The notes under the pieces are model-generated. The model saw nothing but the letters and a program-made list of their open reading frames with translations, was not told the DNA's origin and did not search any database. 35,690 nucleotides of DNA from an uncultured Lachnospiraceae bacterium (GTDB lineage: Bacteria; Bacillota; Clostridia; Lachnospirales; Lachnospiraceae), in NCBI GenBank assembly GCA_902780405.1, contig CACZFI010000013.1, forward strand, positions 1-35,690, in the 5' to 3' direction. The translations under genes and the position numbers were made by a program. Below are positions 8,636 through 17,310 of the stretch, in pieces. Positions within the stretch are counted from its first letter, which is position 1, and the number at the start of each line of letters is the position of its first letter.

Positions 8636-8953
8636 GTGGCTACGATGAAGATTAAGAAAGACGACCTCGTACAGGTCATTGCCGGTAAGGATAAAGGCAA
8701 GGAAGGCAAAGTCCTCTCCGTTGATACAAAGAATCACAAGGTGGTTGTAGAAGGTGTAAACATCATCCACAAGCACACAAAGCCGAACATGCAGAATCAG
8801 GCAGGCGGTATTGTTGATAAAGAAGCTCCCATCGATGCTTCCAACGTTATGTATCTCTACAAGGGTAAGCCCGTCAGAGTAGGATTTACAGGCGAAAAGA
8901 AAGACAAGGTCAGAGTCGCTAAGGTTGACGGTAAGACCGAGGTCATCGACTAG
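8636..8953 (+). CDS. rplX: 50S ribosomal protein L24
   Basis: A 105-residue KOW-domain assembly initiator. The KOW core VQVIAGKDKGKEGKVLSV is at about 12-29. The start is GTG 8636 with AGGAGG 6 bases upstream; ATG 8645 would be too far from the site. The GGIVDKEAPIDASNVM segment is typical. Confidence 0.96.
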   Translation: MATMKIKKDDLVQVIAGKDKGKEGKVLSVDTKNHKVVVEGVNIIHKHTKPNMQNQAGGIVDKEAPIDASNVMYLYKGKPVRVGFTGEKKDKVRVAKVDGKTEVID

Positions 8954-8978
8954 GAAGTAAGGAAGGAGGTCAGGACTT

Positions 8979-9518
8979 TTGAGCAGATTAAAAGAGATGT
9001 ATAGCGCCGAGATCAAAGACGCTATGATGAAGAAATTCGGATATAAGAACGTAATGCAGATCCCCAAGCTCGAGAAGATCGTCATCAACATGGGCGTTGG
9101 TGAGGCAAGAGAGAATGCCAAGATCCTCGATGCAGCCGTAAAGGATCTCGAGACGATTACAGGACAGAAGGCCGTAGTTACCAGAGCTAAGAAGTCAGTC
9201 GCAAACTTCAAGCTGAGAGAGGGCATGCCCATCGGATGTAAGGTAACACTCCGCGGTGAGAAGATGTATGAGTTCACTGACAGACTTGTGAACCTCGCAC
9301 TTCCCCGTGTGCGTGACTTCAGAGGTGTCAATCCCGATGCATTTGACGGAAGAGGAAACTATGCACTGGGTATCAAGGAGCAGCTGATCTTCCCCGAGAT
9401 CGAGTACGATAAGGTGGATAAGGTCAGAGGTATGGACATCATTTTTGTTACCACTGCAGAGACTGATGAGGAAGCAAGAGAGCTTCTTCGCCTGTTCGGT
9501 ATGCCGTTTAAGAGGTAG
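8979..9518 (+). CDS. rplE: 50S ribosomal protein L5
   Basis: A 179-residue L5, part of the 5S rRNA particle in the central protuberance. The start is TTG 8979 (MSRLKEMY), supported by AAGGAGG about 8 bases upstream and normal length. Conserved blocks include [18 protein letters not shown], the [16 protein letters not shown] loop and RDFRGV. It is one of the few genes in the operon starting with TTG. Confidence 0.96.
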   Translation: MSRLKEMYSAEIKDAMMKKFGYKNVMQIPKLEKIVINMGVGEARENAKILDAAVKDLETITGQKAVVTRAKKSVANFKLREGMPIGCKVTLRGEKMYEFTDRLVNLALPRVRDFRGVNPDAFDGRGNYALGIKEQLIFPEIEYDKVDKVRGMDIIFVTTAETDEEARELLRLFGMPFKR

Positions 9519-9528
9519 GAGGAAAATT

Positions 9529-9714
9529 ATGGCTAAAACATCAATGAAGGTTAAGCAGCAGCGTCCTCAGAAGTTCTCTACCAGAGAATATACACGTTGC
9601 AAGATTTGCGGACGTCCGCACTCAGTATTAAGAAAGTACGGAATCTGCAGAGTATGCTTCCGTGAGTTAGCATACAAGGGTCAGATCCCCGGCGTTAAGA
9701 AGTCAAGCTGGTAG
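9529..9714 (+). CDS. rpsZ: 30S ribosomal protein S14, zinc-binding type
   Basis: A 61-residue short S14 with a zinc ribbon formed by Cys24-Cys27 and Cys40-Cys43 (CKIC and CRVC). The start is ATG 9529 behind AGGAGG. This is the zinc-dependent C+ form usual in Firmicutes; a zinc-free paralogue elsewhere cannot be excluded. It lies 10 bases after rplE. Confidence 0.97.
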   Translation: MAKTSMKVKQQRPQKFSTREYTRCKICGRPHSVLRKYGICRVCFRELAYKGQIPGVKKSSW

Positions 9715-9737
9715 AAAATACAAGGAGGAAAATTAAA

Positions 9738-10139
9738 ATGCAGATGAGCGATCCGATTGCAGATATGCTTACAAGAATCCGTAATGCAAATACTGCAAAA
9801 CATGATACAGTAGATATACCTGCTTCCAAGGTAAAGCAGGCGATTGCTGACATCCTCCTCGCAGAGGGATATGTAAAGGCAGTTGAAGTGATTGAGGAAG
9901 GTGCATTCAAGACCATCCGCATCACACTGAAATACGGTAAGGACAAGAACGAGAAGGTTATCACCGGACTCAAGAGAATCTCCAAGCCGGGACTTCGCGT
10001 ATACGCAGCAAAAGAGGATCTTCCGAAGGTTCTCGGCGGTATGGGTATCGCGATCATTTCCACCAACAAGGGTGTACTCACCGACAAGCAGGCTCGCAAG
10101 GAGAATGTAGGCGGCGAGGTACTCGCGTTTGTTTGGTAG
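9738..10139 (+). CDS. rpsH: 30S ribosomal protein S8
   Basis: A 133-residue 16S-binding protein. [13 protein letters not shown] at the N terminus and [26 protein letters not shown] at the C terminus (given here as the two conserved blocks STNKGVLTD and GGEVLAFVW) are characteristic. AAGGAGG precedes the ATG. It is followed not by rplF directly but by a 157-base spacer with two palindromic repeats. Confidence 0.97.
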   Translation: MQMSDPIADMLTRIRNANTAKHDTVDIPASKVKQAIADILLAEGYVKAVEVIEEGAFKTIRITLKYGKDKNEKVITGLKRISKPGLRVYAAKEDLPKVLGGMGIAIISTNKGVLTDKQARKENVGGEVLAFVW

Positions 10140-10147
10140 GCATTGAG

Positions 10148-10240
10148 CACTTAACGAGCACGAGCTTGCGAGCGCGAGTTTAGTGCGAAAGCCCGCACCG
10201 ATACTTAACGAACACGAGTTTACGAAGTGTGAGTTTAGTA
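10148..10240 (+). repeat. Two tandem copies of a palindromic repeat between rpsH and rplF
   Basis: Copy 1 is 10148-10185 and copy 2 is 10202-10240, separated by 16 bases. Both read about ACTTAACGA-N-CACGAG and end GAGTTTAGT, and each folds into an imperfect hairpin with a TNCG loop. Differences preserve pairing: outer pair C-G (10148/10185) becomes T-A (10202/10240), and inner C-G (10165/10172) becomes T-A (10219/10226). Two G-C pairs become G-T. This resembles a small palindromic intergenic repeat; no family is recognised. Confidence 0.75.
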
Positions 10241-10296
10241 GAGTGTGCGATGTAAACATAGATGAAACGTTTAAAGATAATAGGAGGAACGGCGAA

Positions 10297-10836
10297 ATGT
10301 CACGTATCGGAAGAATGCCTATCGCTATTCCGGCTGGCGTAACAGTCGATATAGCAGAAAATAATAAGGTGACGGTTAAGGGACCCAAGGGAACCTTAGA
10401 GAGAGTTCTCCCCGCAGAGATGGAAATCACACGCGAGGGTGAGGAAATTTTAGTAAAGAGACCCAACGACTTAAAGAAGATGAAGTCCCTTCACGGTCTC
10501 ACAAGAACATTGATCCATAACATGGTAGTCGGTGTAACAGACGGTTATACCAAGAACCTTGAAGTAAACGGTGTCGGTTACAGAGCATCCAAGCAGGGTA
10601 AGAAGCTTACACTTGCACTCGGTTACTCTCATCCGGTTGAGATGGAGGATCCCGAGGGTATCACCACAACCGTACAGGATGCCATCATTACCGTCAGCGG
10701 TATAGATAAAGAGAAGGTTGGTCAGTACGCAGCCGAGATCAGAGACAAGAGAAGACCTGAGCCTTACAAGGGTAAGGGTATCAAGTATCAGGATGAAGTT
10801 ATCAGACGTAAGGTTGGTAAGACTGGTAAGAAATAA
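10297..10836 (+). CDS. rplF: 50S ribosomal protein L6
   Basis: A 179-residue L6 at the base of the L7/L12 stalk, binding 23S domain VI. The start [15 protein letters not shown] at ATG 10297 follows AGGAGG by 8 bases. A frame open from GTG 10183 inside the repeat would add 38 residues and is rejected. The conserved C-terminal [13 protein letters not shown] is present. Confidence 0.97.
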   Translation: MSRIGRMPIAIPAGVTVDIAENNKVTVKGPKGTLERVLPAEMEITREGEEILVKRPNDLKKMKSLHGLTRTLIHNMVVGVTDGYTKNLEVNGVGYRASKQGKKLTLALGYSHPVEMEDPEGITTTVQDAIITVSGIDKEKVGQYAAEIRDKRRPEPYKGKGIKYQDEVIRRKVGKTGKK

Positions 10837-10853
10837 TTAAGGAGTGGAATAAG

Positions 10854-11222
10854 ATGATTAAGAAGGAATCAAGAAGCGCTGTACGCGCCAAAAAGCATTT
10901 AAGGATTCGTAACCGTTTCAGCGGCACAGCTTCCTGCCCGAGACTTGCTGTATTCAGAAGTAATAATCATATGTACGCTCAGATTATCGACGATACAGTC
11001 GGCAAGACCCTCGTGTCTGCTTCAACCGTTCAGAAGGACGTAAAGGACCAGCTTGAGAAGACCAACGATGTGGCAGCTGCTGCATACCTCGGTCAGGTCA
11101 TCGCAAAGAAAGCTCTTGACGCAGGCGTTAAGGAAGTTGTCTTTGACAGAGGCGGTTTCATATATCAGGGCAAGGTTAAGGCTTTGGCAGAAGCAGCAAG
11201 AGAAGCAGGCCTGACATTCTAA
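10854..11222 (+). CDS. rplR: 50S ribosomal protein L18
   Basis: A 122-residue 5S rRNA-binding protein of the central protuberance. [18 protein letters not shown] and the C-terminal [20 protein letters not shown] block are canonical. AAGGAG precedes the ATG. Confidence 0.97.
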   Translation: MIKKESRSAVRAKKHLRIRNRFSGTASCPRLAVFRSNNHMYAQIIDDTVGKTLVSASTVQKDVKDQLEKTNDVAAAAYLGQVIAKKALDAGVKEVVFDRGGFIYQGKVKALAEAAREAGLTF

Positions 11223-11240
11223 AAGGAGGAAGTTTGACAC

Positions 11241-11750
11241 ATGAAGCATGAAATCATAGATGCAAGTAAGTTAGAATTAGAAGAGAATGTGGTAGCCATC
11301 AAGCGTGTCACCAAGGTAGTAAAGGGTGGTCGTAACTTCAGATTTGCTGCACTTGTCGTAGTCGGTGACAGAAACGGTCACGTCGGCGCAGGCCTCGGTA
11401 AGGCAACCGAGATCCCTGAGGCAATCAGAAAAGGAAAAGAAGACGCGATCAAGAAGATGGTATCCATCAACATCAACGAGAACGGAAGTATCCCCTACGA
11501 CTGGACAGGCGAGTTCGGCAGCGCAAGAGTGCTCCTCAAGTCTGCTCCCGAAGGTACCGGTATCATCGCAGGCGGTCCCGCACGTAAGGTGCTCGAGCTT
11601 GCAGGATACAGGAACATCCGTACAAAGTCCCTCGGTTCCAACAACAAGCAGAACGTTGTACTCGCAACCATTGAAGGACTTTCAAAGATCAAGTCTCCTG
11701 AGGAGATCACGAAACTCCGCGGTAAGTCTTTAGATGAGATTCTTAACTAA
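11241..11750 (+). CDS. rpsE: 30S ribosomal protein S5
   Basis: A 169-residue S5 with a double-stranded-RNA-binding-like N-terminal domain and a C-terminal domain, important for decoding fidelity. The spectinomycin-site loop KVVKGGRNF (25-33) is wild type in appearance. [19 protein letters not shown] and [16 protein letters not shown] are typical. AAAGGAGG lies upstream. Confidence 0.97.
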   Translation: MKHEIIDASKLELEENVVAIKRVTKVVKGGRNFRFAALVVVGDRNGHVGAGLGKATEIPEAIRKGKEDAIKKMVSININENGSIPYDWTGEFGSARVLLKSAPEGTGIIAGGPARKVLELAGYRNIRTKSLGSNNKQNVVLATIEGLSKIKSPEEITKLRGKSLDEILN

Positions 11751-11763
11751 GGAGGAGAAAAAG

Positions 11764-11946
11764 ATGTCAGATAAAGTGAAAGTAACATTGATAAAGTCCC
11801 CGATCAGCGCAAAGCCGAAGCACAGAGCGACTGTTGAGGCACTTGGTCTTACAAAGATGCATAAGACTGTTGAGCTTCCGAACAATGCTGCTACAAAGGG
11901 TATGGTTGATCAGGTACGCCACCTGGTTAAGGTTGAAGAAGCTTAA
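11764..11946 (+). CDS. rpmD: 50S ribosomal protein L30
   Basis: A 60-residue small ribosomal protein. The start is ATG 11764 (MSDKVKVTLIKSPIS) with AAGGAGGAG 8 bases upstream; the longer frame overlaps rpsE. The LGLTKMHKTVELPNN block and VRHLVKVEE end fit the family. It sits between rpsE and rplO as in most bacteria. Confidence 0.96.
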   Translation: MSDKVKVTLIKSPISAKPKHRATVEALGLTKMHKTVELPNNAATKGMVDQVRHLVKVEEA

Positions 11947-11968
11947 GACTTAAGAAGGAGGAACAGTC

Positions 11969-12409
11969 ATGGATTTATCAAATTTGAAACCGGCTGCGGG
12001 CGCTACAAAGAGCGACAACTTCAGAAGAGGACGCGGACACGGTTCAGGCAATGGTAAGACCGCGGGCAAGGGACACAAGGGCCAGAAGGCTCGTTCCGGT
12101 GCACCCAGACCCGGATTTGAGGGTGGACAGATGCCCCTCTATAGAAGAATCCCCAAGAGAGGATTCAAGTGCAGAAATCACAAGGAGATCGTTGCTATCA
12201 ACGTATCTGCTCTTGAGAGATTTGACAATGACACTGAGGTAACAATCGCTACACTGATTGAAGCAGGTGTTGTAAAGAACCCCGGTGACGGTGTGAAGAT
12301 TCTTGGAAACGGAGAGCTTACCAAAAAGCTTACGGTTAAGGTATCCGCAGTCAGCAAGTCTGCTGCAGAGAAGATCGAAGCACTTGGCGGCAAAGTAGAG
12401 GTGATTTAA
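11969..12409 (+). CDS. rplO: 50S ribosomal protein L15
   Basis: A 146-residue L15 with the glycine- and basic-rich N-terminal extension ([20 protein letters not shown]) that penetrates 23S r[22 protein letters not shown] is the signature. Only three bases separate its stop from the secY start. Confidence 0.97.
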   Translation: MDLSNLKPAAGATKSDNFRRGRGHGSGNGKTAGKGHKGQKARSGAPRPGFEGGQMPLYRRIPKRGFKCRNHKEIVAINVSALERFDNDTEVTIATLIEAGVVKNPGDGVKILGNGELTKKLTVKVSAVSKSAAEKIEALGGKVEVI

Positions 12410-12412
12410 GGG

Positions 12413-13726
12413 ATGTTTAAAACCTTAGTAAACGCTTTAAAGGTCAAAGAGATTCGAAGAGGTCTGCTCTTTACATTCTTTATCATGGTAGTAGTAAGAC
12501 TCGGCTCCCTGATCCCGCTTCCGGGAATTGACAATGTTGCCGTTCAACAGTACCTTGAGCAGACGCTGGGTGAGTCCAACAGCTTCCTTGCATCCTTTAC
12601 GGGTGGTTCCTTTACGCAGATGACCATCTTCGCGTTAAATGTAACACCCTACATCACCAGTTCCATCATCATTCAGCTCCTTACCATTGCGATCCCCGCT
12701 TTGGAGGAGATGCAGAAGGACGGAGATGACGGCCGCAAGAAGCTTCAGGCAATCACAAGATATGTGACCATCCTTCTCTCCGTAGTCGAGGGCCTCGGCC
12801 TTGCGATCGGCTTCGAGAGAGGACATTACTTAACCATCAAGCCTGCATTCGCATTTCCCCTTATCATTGTGGTACTTACCACAGGAAGTGCATTCGTTAT
12901 GTGGCTCGGTGAGAAGATTACAGAGTTCGGTGTAGGAAACGGTATTTCCATCATCCTCTTGGTGAATATCATTTCCAGAATCCCGGCTGACTTAAACGGC
13001 CTTTACATCAAGTTTATCAAAGGCAACGACATTGTAGACCAGGTGATCGCAGGTGCCATTATCCTTGCGGTTATCGTTGCAACGGTTGTACTGGTTATCC
13101 TTCTTCAGGAAGGTGTCAGAAAGATTCCCGTGCAGCACGCACAGAAGGTGCAGGGAAGACGTATGGTTGGCGGCCAGGGAAGCTTCATTCCCCTTCAGGT
13201 CAACACCTCCAACGTTATCCCCGTGATCTTCGCTTCTTCCATCCTGTCTGTACCTGCCGTAGTGATCAATCTCTTCGGCATCAAGACATCCGGAACCGGA
13301 GCGGCAATCCTTCGCGTGATCAACCAGAGAAACTGGTTTTCCAAGGCATATCCGATCGCTTTGATCGGCGTGCTGATCTACGTCCTGCTCATTGTGTTCT
13401 TCGCTTATTTCTACACCGCGGTTACATTTAACCCGATGGAGATCGCGAACAACTTAAAGAGAAGCGGCGGTTTCATCCCCGGTATTCGTCCGGGTAAGCC
13501 GACACAGGATTATATCAACAAGATCTTAAATTACATCGTATTCGTCGGCGCTTGCGGACTGATCATCGTCGCACTGATCCCGATCTTCTTCAACGGTTGG
13601 TTCGGCGCGGATGTATCCTTCGGTGGTACATCACTGATCATTATCGTCGGTGTCGTAATCGAGACGATCAAGCAGATCGAATCCAGAATGATCGTCAGAA
13701 ACTACAGCGGTTTCCTGACAGATTAA
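12413..13726 (+). CDS. secY: Sec translocon channel subunit SecY
   Basis: A 437-residue polytopic membrane protein with about ten transmembrane helices, forming the protein-conducting channel with SecE and SecG. RLGSLIPLPGID near the N terminus, NVTPYITSSIIIQLL (helix 2), the cytoplasmic ribosome/SecA-binding loop QGRRMVGGQGSFIPL and RSGGFIPGIRPG are family marks. The ATG at 12413 is three bases after rplO, with AAGGGATG spacing suggesting coupling. It ends the spc operon ahead of a strong hairpin. Confidence 0.97.
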   Translation: MFKTLVNALKVKEIRRGLLFTFFIMVVVRLGSLIPLPGIDNVAVQQYLEQTLGESNSFLASFTGGSFTQMTIFALNVTPYITSSIIIQLLTIAIPALEEMQKDGDDGRKKLQAITRYVTILLSVVEGLGLAIGFERGHYLTIKPAFAFPLIIVVLTTGSAFVMWLGEKITEFGVGNGISIILLVNIISRIPADLNGLYIKFIKGNDIVDQVIAGAIILAVIVATVVLVILLQEGVRKIPVQHAQKVQGRRMVGGQGSFIPLQVNTSNVIPVIFASSILSVPAVVINLFGIKTSGTGAAILRVINQRNWFSKAYPIALIGVLIYVLLIVFFAYFYTAVTFNPMEIANNLKRSGGFIPGIRPGKPTQDYINKILNYIVFVGACGLIIVALIPIFFNGWFGADVSFGGTSLIIIVGVVIETIKQIESRMIVRNYSGFLTD

Positions 13727-13738
13727 GTAAGGACTATT

Positions 13739-13780
13739 GCGGACAGGAGTGTACCTTTGGTACATTCCTATTCCGCTTTT
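13739..13780 (+). terminator. Terminator-like hairpin between secY and adk
   Basis: GCGGA/TCCGC (13739-13743/13772-13776) and an 11-bp stem AGGAGTGTACC/GGTACATTCCT with one G-T pair and a TTT loop, then TTTT at 13777-13780. The T tract is short, so partial termination or attenuation of adk-map-infA is more likely than a complete stop. Confidence 0.6.
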
Positions 13781-13807
13781 GTAAAGAAATGATTGGGAGG
13801 TACGGTT

Positions 13808-14449
13808 ATGAAGATAATTATGTTAGGCGCCCCCGGCGCAGGAAAAGGTACACAGGCGAAAATGATCGCAAGCAAGTATGGCATCCCTCATATCTCCACC
13901 GGTGACATCTTCAGAGCGAACATCAAGAACGGTACGGAGCTTGGCGCGAAGGCAAAGCAGTACATGGACAAGGGTGAGCTTGTACCCGACGAGCTGGTTG
14001 TAGACCTCATTATGGATCGTTTTAAAGAGGCTGACTGCGCTAACGGTTACGTGCTTGACGGCTTCCCCAGAACCATCCCTCAGGCAGAGGCACTTTCCGC
14101 TGCACTTGCTGCAAACGGTGAGGACATCGACTACGCGATCAACGTAGAGGTTCCCGATGAGAATATCGTGAATCGTATGTCCGGCAGACGCGCATGTGTC
14201 GGCTGCGGTGCAACCTACCACATTAAGTATAATGCTCCCAAGCAGGAAGGTATCTGCGATACCTGCGGCAAGGAGCTCATCCTTCGTGATGACGATAAGC
14301 CGGAGACAGTATTAAACCGTCTTTCCGTATATCACGAGCAGACACAGCCTTTGATCGATTACTATGACGGCAAGGGCAAATTAAAAGAGGTAGACGGTAC
14401 AGTGGATATGAACGACGTATTTGCTGCAATCGTTGCGATCCTCGGCTAA
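13808..14449 (+). CDS. adk: Adenylate kinase
   Basis: A 213-residue long-form adenylate kinase interconverting ATP plus AMP and two ADP. The P-loop [10 protein letters not shown] is at 7-16, the AMP-site DGFPRT at 84-89, and the lid carries a zinc site Cys130, Cys133, Cys150, Cys153. The zinc lid is common in Gram-positive bacteria. The start is ATG 13808 with GGGAGG upstream; an upstream ATG at 13793 lies before the binding site and is rejected. It follows secY, as is usual. Confidence 0.97.
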   Translation: MKIIMLGAPGAGKGTQAKMIASKYGIPHISTGDIFRANIKNGTELGAKAKQYMDKGELVPDELVVDLIMDRFKEADCANGYVLDGFPRTIPQAEALSAALAANGEDIDYAINVEVPDENIVNRMSGRRACVGCGATYHIKYNAPKQEGICDTCGKELILRDDDKPETVLNRLSVYHEQTQPLIDYYDGKGKLKEVDGTVDMNDVFAAIVAILG

Positions 14450-14461
14450 AAAGGTGACATC

Positions 14462-15229
14462 ATGCTGATCACCTTGAAATCAAAGGGAGAGATCTCACTG
14501 ATGCGCGAGGCGGGGCGAATACTCGCCATCGCGCATGATGAGATGAGAAAAGCGATACAACCGGGCATATCAACATACGATCTGGACAAGCTGGGCGAGG
14601 AAGTGATCCGAAGCTACGGCGGCGTGCCGGCCTGTCTGGGGTATGAAGGCTATCCCGCATCTGTGTGCGTATCCGTGAACAACGAGGTCGTACACGGGAT
14701 TCCGAACAAAAAGACCATCCTTAAGGATGGGGACATCGTCAGCCTGGATACGGTTGTAGCATATCAGGGATATCACGCGGACTCGGCCAGAACCTACGGG
14801 GTGGGCGAGATCAGCGATGAAGCGAAACGATTGATCGACGTGACGAAGGAAAGTTTCTTTGAGGGGCTTCGTTACTGCGTCGCAGGCAATCGGATCGGAG
14901 ATATATCAAGAGCCGTGTTTCGATATGTAGTTTCACGAGGATACGGATCCGTAAGAGAACTTGCGGGTCACGGAATCGGACAGGAAATGCATGAAGAACC
15001 GGAAGTTCCGAATTTCCCGAGACTCTTCAAAGGACCGAAGTTAAAACCCGGCATGGTCATCTGCATCGAGCCGATGAACACGGCAGGGAACTGCGCGGTC
15101 GAGTTTCTGGATGATGACTGGACAGTCGTTACAGCGGACGGTTCGCTGGCGGCTCATTACGAGAACACCGTATTGATCACTGAAGGAAAGCCCGTGATCC
15201 TTTCAAGGGCTGAAGGAATTAAATTGTAG
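14462..15229 (+). CDS. map: Methionine aminopeptidase, type I
   Basis: A 255-residue dinuclear metalloenzyme that removes the initiator methionine from new proteins. All five metal ligands are visible: Asp96, Asp107, His170, Glu203 and Glu234, plus catalytic His79. There is no N-terminal SEC-C zinc extension. An AAGGTGAC site precedes the ATG. Position after adk is canonical. Codon use here is less dominated by highly expressed codons than in the ribosomal genes around it. Confidence 0.97.
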   Translation: MLITLKSKGEISLMREAGRILAIAHDEMRKAIQPGISTYDLDKLGEEVIRSYGGVPACLGYEGYPASVCVSVNNEVVHGIPNKKTILKDGDIVSLDTVVAYQGYHADSARTYGVGEISDEAKRLIDVTKESFFEGLRYCVAGNRIGDISRAVFRYVVSRGYGSVRELAGHGIGQEMHEEPEVPNFPRLFKGPKLKPGMVICIEPMNTAGNCAVEFLDDDWTVVTADGSLAAHYENTVLITEGKPVILSRAEGIKL

Positions 15230-15241
15230 GAGGATTTGAAT

Positions 15242-15460
15242 ATGCCGAAGGCAGATGAGATCGAGATGGAAGGCGTTGTACTTGAGAAGCTTCCCAACGC
15301 CATGTTTCAGGTAGAATTAGAGAATGGACTCAAGGTGCTTGCACACATCAGTGGTAAGCTTCGGATGAACTACATCAAGATTCTTCCGGGAGACAAGGTT
15401 ACCGTAGTGCTTTCACCCTATGACCTTACCAAGGGCCGTATCACATGGAGAGCGAAATAA
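15242..15460 (+). CDS. infA: Translation initiation factor IF-1
   Basis: A 72-residue OB-fold factor that occupies the ribosomal A site during initiation. [20 protein letters not shown] at the start, [19 protein letters not shown] in the centre and RITWRAK at the end are typical. ATG 15242 lies 8 bases from AGGAGG (15228-15233); the in-frame TTG at 15236 is too close to that site. No KOW-domain gene lies between map and infA. Confidence 0.97.
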   Translation: MPKADEIEMEGVVLEKLPNAMFQVELENGLKVLAHISGKLRMNYIKILPGDKVTVVLSPYDLTKGRITWRAK

Positions 15461-15481
15461 AGTGCGGCACGAAAAAAGTGC

Positions 15482-15510
15482 TTGCATTCTATTATAAAAA
15501 ATGCTAAGAT
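15482..15510 (+). promoter_or_regulatory. Probable promoter for rpmJ and the alpha operon
   Basis: TTGCAT (15482-15487), a 17-base spacer and TAAGAT (15505-15510). The -35 is identical to that of the S10 operon promoter. It lies between infA and rpmJ, giving a leader of about 35 bases. Confidence 0.55.
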
Positions 15511-15550
15511 GGTTATTCGTAGCGGACTTTTTTGAAAGGAGTGCATTTTA

Positions 15551-15664
15551 ATGAAGGTTAGAGCATCAGTAAAACCGATTTGCGACAAGTGCAAAGTCAT
15601 TAAAAGAAAAGGCAGTATTCGTATTATCTGCGAGAACCCCAAGCACAAGCAGCGCCAGGGTTAA
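15551..15664 (+). CDS. rpmJ: 50S ribosomal protein L36
   Basis: A 37-residue zinc-ribbon protein: [20 protein letters not shown] followed by the second half. Zinc ligands are Cys11, Cys14, Cys27 and His32, so this is the zinc-containing form. AAAGGAG is 7 bases before the ATG. It is short enough to be missed by length-filtered gene calling. Confidence 0.96.
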   Translation: MKVRASVKPICDKCKVIKRKGSIRIICENPKHKQRQG

Positions 15665-15866
15665 TGCGCCTTTTCACACACAAATTTAGCGGCTGTAGCA
15701 TCTTCGGATGCTAATTCTTAAGCGTCGGGGTGTCATTTCCCGGACGCAATATAGTATGTTCAGGCTTTGTTCCGAAGCAAGGTATGCATTTCACCTTCTA
15801 TATTTTATAGAAGATACCCCGGGGCGGAATTAAGCGAGAGACCAGTATTTTACGGAGGTATTTAGA
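15665..15866 (+). promoter_or_regulatory. Structured spacer/leader upstream of rpsM
   Basis: This 202-base gene-free stretch contains several hairpins: TAGCATC-TTCG-GATGCTA (15696-15713, a 7-bp stem with a UUCG tetraloop), GCGTC...GACGC with GGG/CCC (15722-15747), GCTT/AAGC (15764-15778), and GGTAT...ATACC enclosing TTCTATA-TTT-TATAGAA (15781-15818). No T tract follows, so it is not a terminator. In other bacteria S4 controls the alpha operon through such a leader; that this one does is inference. Confidence 0.55.
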
Positions 15867-16235
15867 ATGGCTCGTATTTCAGGTGTTGATTTACCCAGAG
15901 ATAAGCGTGTCGAGATTGGACTTACCTATATCTATGGTATAGGAAGAACTTCAGCAACAAGAATTCTTAACGAAGCAAAAGTAAACCCGGATACCAGAGT
16001 ACGTGATCTGACAGATGACGAGGTTAAGAGACTGTCAGAGGTTATCAACGCTTCTCAGGTTGTAGAGGGTGATTTAAGAAGAGAGATCGCGCTCAATATC
16101 AAGCGTCTCCAGGAAATCGGCTGCTACAGAGGCATCCGTCACAGAAAGGGTCTTCCCGTACGTGGACAGAAGACCAAGACCAATGCGCGTACACGCAAGG
16201 GTCCGAAGAAGACTGTAGCGAACAAGAAGAAGTAA
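15867..16235 (+). CDS. rpsM: 30S ribosomal protein S13
   Basis: A 122-residue S13 from the 30S head with a helix-two-turn-helix RNA-binding region and a basic C-terminal tail that contacts the P-site t[23 protein letters not shown] and [20 protein letters not shown] are diagnostic. GGAGG precedes the ATG. First large gene of the alpha operon. Confidence 0.97.
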   Translation: MARISGVDLPRDKRVEIGLTYIYGIGRTSATRILNEAKVNPDTRVRDLTDDEVKRLSEVINASQVVEGDLRREIALNIKRLQEIGCYRGIRHRKGLPVRGQKTKTNARTRKGPKKTVANKKK

Positions 16236-16259
16236 GTCGAATAATAGGAGGATAATATA

Positions 16260-16658
16260 ATGGCTGGTAAGGCAACCGCTAAGAAGACAGCAAAGAAGCG
16301 CGTCAGAAAGAACGTTGAGCGCGGACAGGCACATATTCAGTCTTCTTTCAACAATACAATTGTTACACTTACAGATGCCGAAGGTAATGCATTATCTTGG
16401 GCAAGCGCTGGCGGCCTTGGTTTCAGAGGCTCCAGAAAGTCTACTCCATATGCAGCTCAGATGGCAGCTGAGACAGCAGCTAAGGCAGCAATTCCCTATG
16501 GACTGAAGACAATCGATGTTATGGTCAAGGGACCGGGCTCAGGCAGAGAAGCAGCAATCCGTGCACTTTCTGCTTGCGGACTTGAGGTTATCAGCATCAA
16601 GGACGTAACTCCCGTGCCTCATAACGGATGTCGTCCGCCCAAGAGAAGAAGAGTCTAA
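16260..16658 (+). CDS. rpsK: 30S ribosomal protein S11
   Basis: A 132-residue S11 of the 30S platform. A basic N terminus ([17 protein letters not shown]) precedes the [18 protein letters not shown] core, and [12 protein letters not shown] is the conserved end. AGGAGG lies 9 bases upstream. Confidence 0.97.
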   Translation: MAGKATAKKTAKKRVRKNVERGQAHIQSSFNNTIVTLTDAEGNALSWASAGGLGFRGSRKSTPYAAQMAAETAAKAAIPYGLKTIDVMVKGPGSGREAAIRALSACGLEVISIKDVTPVPHNGCRPPKRRRV

Positions 16659-16673
16659 TCAGGAGGTGTAGAA

Positions 16674-17267
16674 ATGGCAGTAGATAGAACCCCGATATTA
16701 AAGAGATGCAGGTCTCTCGATCTTGAGCCTGCAGTTTTAGGTGTCAATAAAAAGTCTAAGAGAAGACTTGTAAGATCAAGCCGTAAGGTAAGTGAGTACG
16801 GACTTCAGCTCCGCGAGAAGCAGAAGGCAAAATTCATCTACGGTATGCTTGAGAAGCCCTTCCGTAACCTCTACGAGAAGGCAGAGAGAATGCCCGGACA
16901 GGCAGGTCCCAACCTTATGATCCTGCTCGAGTCCAGACTTGACAACGTAGTATTCCGTATGGGATTCGCAAGAACCAGACGTGAAGCAAGACAGATCGTA
17001 GATCACAAGCATGTACTTGTAAATGGCAAGTGTGTAAACATCCCTTCTTACAAGGTAAGTGCCGGCGACAAGATTGAGATCAGAGAGAAGAGCAAGTCTC
17101 TTCAGAGATATAAGGATATCGCAGAAGCTAACAAGGGCGTTACAACTCCCGCATGGATGGAGTCAAGCCTCGATTCCTTCTCCGGAACCGTACTTGAGCG
17201 TCCCTTAAGAGAGCAGATTGACGTACCTGTCAACGAGACCCTGATCGTCGAGTTGTATTCCAAGTAA
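16674..17267 (+). CDS. rpsD: 30S ribosomal protein S4
   Basis: A 197-residue S4, which nucleates assembly of the 30S body. The S4 RNA-binding domain covers roughly 86-150 ([20 protein letters not shown] and [11 protein letters not shown]). Only Cys12 is present in the N-terminal region, so this is the zinc-free form. Here rpsD lies in the alpha operon rather than at a separate locus as in Bacillus subtilis. Confidence 0.97.
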   Translation: MAVDRTPILKRCRSLDLEPAVLGVNKKSKRRLVRSSRKVSEYGLQLREKQKAKFIYGMLEKPFRNLYEKAERMPGQAGPNLMILLESRLDNVVFRMGFARTRREARQIVDHKHVLVNGKCVNIPSYKVSAGDKIEIREKSKSLQRYKDIAEANKGVTTPAWMESSLDSFSGTVLERPLREQIDVPVNETLIVELYSK

Positions 17268-17310
17268 TCAACAAGATTGACCGGACACTTAGTAAGAAGG
17301 AGGGGCAGAC

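Noticed and set aside
8971..9518. L5 starting at an internal ATG instead of TTG 8979
   Set aside because: The next ATG would remove the conserved N-terminal residues, and the TTG has an AAGGAGG site at proper spacing.
10183..10296. 38-residue extension of L6 from GTG 10183
   Set aside because: The extension is translated repeat sequence with no binding site; ATG 10297 gives the normal L6 start.
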